41,635 nt of DNA, from positions 1 to 41,635 of the forward strand of contig NZ_JAGPOT010000072.1 in assembly GCF_018224015.1 (NCBI RefSeq), read 5' to 3'. Under the pieces are notes generated by a model. The model did no database searches. It worked only from the letters and a program-made list of their open reading frames with translations, and was not told the origin of the DNA. A program made the position numbers and the translations under genes. The DNA is from Pseudarthrobacter albicanus (GTDB lineage: Bacteria; Actinomycetota; Actinomycetes; Actinomycetales; Micrococcaceae). Of the stretch, positions 39,123 to 41,635 are shown one piece after another; the stretch's first letter is position 1, and the number at the start of each line of letters is the position of its first letter.

Positions 39123-41444
39123 CTAGAGCTTGGTGTCGAAGGAATCGCAGAAGACGTTCTCGTTGAACGTTCCCTGGAACTCCGACTTGCCCTGGATCTT
39201 CTCGATGGTGGCCCGGATGGCCTCCACGGACCCCGCGTGGGCGTGGATGGCGGTCTTGACCATCGGCACGTCAATGAGGTGGTTGGGCTGGTTCAGTGAC
39301 ACAAACACCGTGGGGACCTCGGTGACGTACCACGGGATTTCCGCGGCCATGGGGGTGGACCACTTGATCCGGATGGCCGCTTCCTGGGCAAAGCCTTTGA
39401 CGTTGGCGAAGACAAACGCGGCGTCGTACTTGTCCGCGTAGTCCCCGGTGGCTTCCTCGGAGATGACGGACATGAAGTTGATGCCCGTCTCCCCCGCGAC
39501 TTCGCGCTGGTCCGCCGTCTTGAACAGGTGCACTTCGAAGCCGGCCTTCTCCAGCTCGTCCTTGACCGTGTCCAGGTAGGCCAGCGGATCGGCGCGGGTG
39601 AAGTCCGAGCCGCCGGAGATGCCGTACAGCCGGATCCGTTTGTGCGTCCCAGGCGTGATGGGCAGGTTGTTCGCCGTGTCCTTAACGAGGGTGACCGTCT
39701 TGCCGGCAATCTGTGCCGCGATGGCCCGGTGGGCGTCGCTGCCGATGAGATCCAGCGCTTCAACGGCCGGAACCAGGGTTCCGCGTGCCTTGGTGTGAAG
39801 GCCAAGGGATGCCTTCAGTGCCAGGATCCGACGCAGGGCATCGTGGAGCCGCTCTTCCGTGATGATCCCGGCCTTGTAGCCGTCCAGCATGTACTGGAAG
39901 TCCTCCGCCGGATTGCGGAAGAACAGGAACATGTCGCAGCCCGCGGCGATGGTGGCCGGGACCAGGTCCCGGCGCTTCATGGCCTGGGCCAGTCCGATCA
40001 TCTGCGAGGCATCGGTCAGGATGAGCCCGTTGAAGCCGAGCTCGCCGCGCAGCAGGTCCTGCAGGAGTTCCGGTGCCAGGGTGGCAGGCAGGATGTCCCG
40101 GTCCGCCAGGCCCGGACGGAAGTGACGCGACAGCTCCGGGGCGCCGATGTGGCCGATCATGATGGACTGGACACCGTGCCCGATCATTTCCCGGTAGACG
40201 TGGCCGTAGCTGGTGTTCCACTCCTCGTAGCCGAGCGTGTTGTAGGACGTGACCACGTGCTGGTCGCGCTCGTCGATGCCGTCGCCCGGGAAGTGCTTCA
40301 TGGCGCACACGGTGGGCGACTCGCTGATGCCGTCGAAGTACTCCTTGGCCCGCTCCACCACGATCTCCGGGGTGTTGCCGAAGGACCGGGTGGAAATGAC
40401 GGTGTTCCGCCAGTTGTAGTGGATGTCCACGATGGGCGCGAACGCCCAGTTGCAGCCCAGTGCCGCGGTCTCCACGCCGGCGACCTGCCCCATCTGCCGG
40501 GCGATCGACTTGTCCGGGTGCGAGCCGGCCTGCAGGTGCGTGGACACGAAGGTCCCGTCGTCGCAGCTTCCGGCGCCGCCCATCTCCGGATTGGAGGCCA
40601 CCAGAAGGGGCACCTTGGTCCTGGACTGGGCGTAGCGGATGTGCTCCTGCACCGCGGCCGAGGGGCCCGGCCGGTAGCGCATGCCGCCGACGTGGTAGTT
40701 GTCCAGGACGCCGTCGAGGTACTCCGGGGAGTAGTCGTTGTTGTGGTTGATGAACAGCTGCCCGATCTTTTCCTCAAGCGTCATCGAATCCAGGGTGGCG
40801 TCCACCCAGGCGATGGCGTCGTCGTCGAGGTTGAAGGGTGCCGCTTTCAGGTCCACCAGGAACGGCCCCGAAGGCTCCGTACCGGGCGGTGCCATGGCCG
40901 CCGCCGCCGGGGCAGCCGTGCCGGCGAGGCCGGCCAGCGCCTCGCTGACCACCTGGTCCACCGGCGCGGCGATGTCCACCACGACGCCGGACTCGTCCGC
41001 TTCGAGCGGTTCCAGCGTGGCCAACTGGGAGTCCAGCAGCGCGGCCGGCATGAAGTGGCCGCTGCGGCCTTCCAGCCGGGCGCCGAGGACGTCCTTGCTG
41101 CCGTGCAGGTGCAGGAACACGGTGTCCGGCGCCTGGGCCCGGATCGCGTCCCGGTAGCTGCGTTTGAGCGCGGAGCAGGCCAGTACCAGGCCGCCCGCCC
41201 CGGCCGTGGCCAGTGCGCCGCCCACGGTGGCCAGCCACGGCCAGCGGTCCTCATCCGTCAGCGGGATGCCGGCGGCCATTTTGGCGACGTTCTCCACCGG
41301 ATGGAGGGAATCACCGTCGAGGAAGGGCACGCCCAGTTCACGGGCGACGAGGTCGCCGATGGTGGTTTTGCCGCAGCCCGAAACGCCCATGACAACAACG
41401 CGGTGCCCGGCAAGGCCTGTGGTTTCGATTTCGTGGCCCGTCAC
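39123..41444 (-). CDS. Gluconokinase-glycoside hydrolase family 3 fusion protein
   Basis: One uninterrupted frame of 773 codons starts with GTG 41444, overlapping the upstream stop (GTGA). Residues 1-170 are a complete GntK: P-loop MGVSGCGKTTIG, DGDSLHPVENVAKMAAGIPLTDEDRWPWL, CSALKRSYRDAIR, and EGRSGHFMPAALLDSQLATLEPLE. An Ala/Pro-rich linker (about 175-195) leads to a complete GH3 enzyme from VDLKAAPFNLDDDAIAW to the C-terminus: LTLEEKIGQLFI, AMKHFPGDGIDERDQHV (KHFPG(D/H)G-x4-DxH with the Asp-His dyad of the NagZ branch) and nucleophile Asp in GLILTDASQM, followed by a GH3_C domain. No signal peptide: cytoplasmic. Expected activities: ATP + gluconate to 6-phosphogluconate, and beta-(N-acetyl)hexosaminide cleavage or phosphorolysis. 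A Met in the linker (MAPPGTEPS) could be an internal start. Confidence 0.92.
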   Translation of the reverse strand: MTGHEIETTGLAGHRVVVMGVSGCGKTTIGDLVARELGVPFLDGDSLHPVENVAKMAAGIPLTDEDRWPWLATVGGALATAGAGGLVLACSALKRSYRDAIRAQAPDTVFLHLHGSKDVLGARLEGRSGHFMPAALLDSQLATLEPLEADESGVVVDIAAPVDQVVSEALAGLAGTAAPAAAAMAPPGTEPSGPFLVDLKAAPFNLDDDAIAWVDATLDSMTLEEKIGQLFINHNNDYSPEYLDGVLDNYHVGGMRYRPGPSAAVQEHIRYAQSRTKVPLLVASNPEMGGAGSCDDGTFVSTHLQAGSHPDKSIARQMGQVAGVETAALGCNWAFAPIVDIHYNWRNTVISTRSFGNTPEIVVERAKEYFDGISESPTVCAMKHFPGDGIDERDQHVVTSYNTLGYEEWNTSYGHVYREMIGHGVQSIMIGHIGAPELSRHFRPGLADRDILPATLAPELLQDLLRGELGFNGLILTDASQMIGLAQAMKRRDLVPATIAAGCDMFLFFRNPAEDFQYMLDGYKAGIITEERLHDALRRILALKASLGLHTKARGTLVPAVEALDLIGSDAHRAIAAQIAGKTVTLVKDTANNLPITPGTHKRIRLYGISGGSDFTRADPLAYLDTVKDELEKAGFEVHLFKTADQREVAGETGINFMSVISEEATGDYADKYDAAFVFANVKGFAQEAAIRIKWSTPMAAEIPWYVTEVPTVFVSLNQPNHLIDVPMVKTAIHAHAGSVEAIRATIEKIQGKSEFQGTFNENVFCDSFDTKL

Positions 41445-41635
41445 CAGTCGTGGACCGTTCCGTCGACGAGGCGGTTGTAGGGCAGGTAGGCCTGCTGGTA
41501 CGGGTACGTGGCCGCGGCTTCCTCGTTGAACTCCACGCCGATGCCGGGCGCCTCGCCCGGGTGCAGGTAGCCGTCGGTGAACGTCATGGACTGCTCGAAC
41601 ACGGTGTTCGTGGCGTCCGAGTGCTGCATGTACTC
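41441..41635 (-). CDS. Mannonate dehydratase-type enolase superfamily protein, C-terminal part (5' end outside window)
   Basis: Only the last 64 residues are visible, entering from the right edge and ending TGA at 41441. They read EYMQHSDATNTVFEQSMTFTDGYLHPGEAPGIGVEFNEEAAATYPYQQAYLPYNRLVDGTVHDW. The pattern DGYLHPG(x)PGIGVE...YPY..AYLPYNRL.DGT..W is that of ManD-type members (D-mannonate/D-altronate/D-gluconate dehydratases). These convert aldonates to 2-keto-3-deoxygluconate. The stop overlaps the next gene's start by four bases, so translation is probably coupled. Specificity cannot be decided from this piece because the active-site residues are outside. Confidence 0.88.
   Translation of the reverse strand, partial: EYMQHSDATNTVFEQSMTFTDGYLHPGEAPGIGVEFNEEAAATYPYQQAYLPYNRLVDGTVHDW

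Noticed and set aside
39123..41444. Two separate genes, gluconokinase and GH3, with internal start at the linker Met
   Set aside because: The frame is continuous through the linker and no clear ribosome-binding site was noted before the Met, so a fusion is the simplest reading; an additional internal start cannot be excluded.
39528..41480. Plus-strand open frame of 650 codons opposite the gluconokinase-GH3 gene
   Set aside because: Antisense shadow of a protein with two recognisable enzyme domains; no ribosome-binding site and no domain of its own.

Overview
The window is high-GC DNA with closely packed genes on both strands. It most likely comes from an Arthrobacter/Pseudarthrobacter-type actinobacterium (Micrococcaceae). 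The support is a DUF222/HNH (13E12-type) fragment at the left edge, a DUF4193 zinc-ribbon protein, a DUF4333 lipoprotein, a stand-alone LigD polymerase domain, and a 638-residue copper amine oxidase whose catalytic and copper-binding residues fall at the same numbers I recall for Arthrobacter globiformis phenylethylamine oxidase. This is pattern recognition only; no search was run. I saw no tRNA, rRNA, CRISPR array, intact insertion sequence or prophage.

Layout. 1-4.9 kb: an HNH fragment, an orphan FetB-like permease, a repeat-rich control region, and a histidine kinase and response regulator that converge and overlap at their 3' ends, followed by two small genes. 4.85-5.7 kb: a decayed patch with remnants of three genes. 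5.7-9.9 kb: a cupredoxin lipoprotein coupled to a small membrane protein, a CDP-alcohol phosphotransferase, an FAD-Rieske oxidoreductase and a TMEM175-type channel. 9.9-15.2 kb: a frameshifted acetyltransferase, pirin, an alpha/beta hydrolase, an unknown protein, a divergent MFS/LysR pair and an ester-cyclase remnant. 15.2-23.9 kb: a cyclopropane-fatty-acid synthase family protein divergent from a YtfJ/GerW-like protein, a phosphoesterase lipoprotein, LigD polymerase, a DUF4333 lipoprotein, a Tat-exported multicopper oxidase and a glycosyltransferase.

23.4-31.0 kb is the clearest functional unit, an amine-catabolism block: copper amine oxidase with a His-rich membrane protein, a divergent TetR regulator, an AraC regulator, an aldehyde dehydrogenase and an APC permease, closed by a strong hairpin. 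The expected flow is amine uptake, oxidation to aldehyde with release of ammonia and peroxide, then aldehyde to acid. The dehydrogenase and the permease share an upstream 17-bp motif at nearly the same distance from their starts, which suggests common control.

31.0-38.8 kb, all on the minus strand, holds a frameshifted NDH-2-like oxidoreductase, an isopenicillin-N-synthase-like dioxygenase, a small protein with four GxYxEGDYG-type repeats, a cytochrome P450, an HrpB helicase and a QorB-like quinone reductase. At the right edge (39.1-41.6 kb) a gene fuses a complete gluconokinase to a complete glycoside hydrolase family 3 enzyme. Its start overlaps the stop of a mannonate-dehydratase-type enolase by four bases, which suggests one pathway running from a glycoside to an aldonic acid. 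That fusion is the most unusual item here.

A recurring theme is starts lacking a ribosome-binding site but carrying a -10-like hexamer (T/C)ANNNT exactly six bases upstream, consistent with leaderless transcripts.
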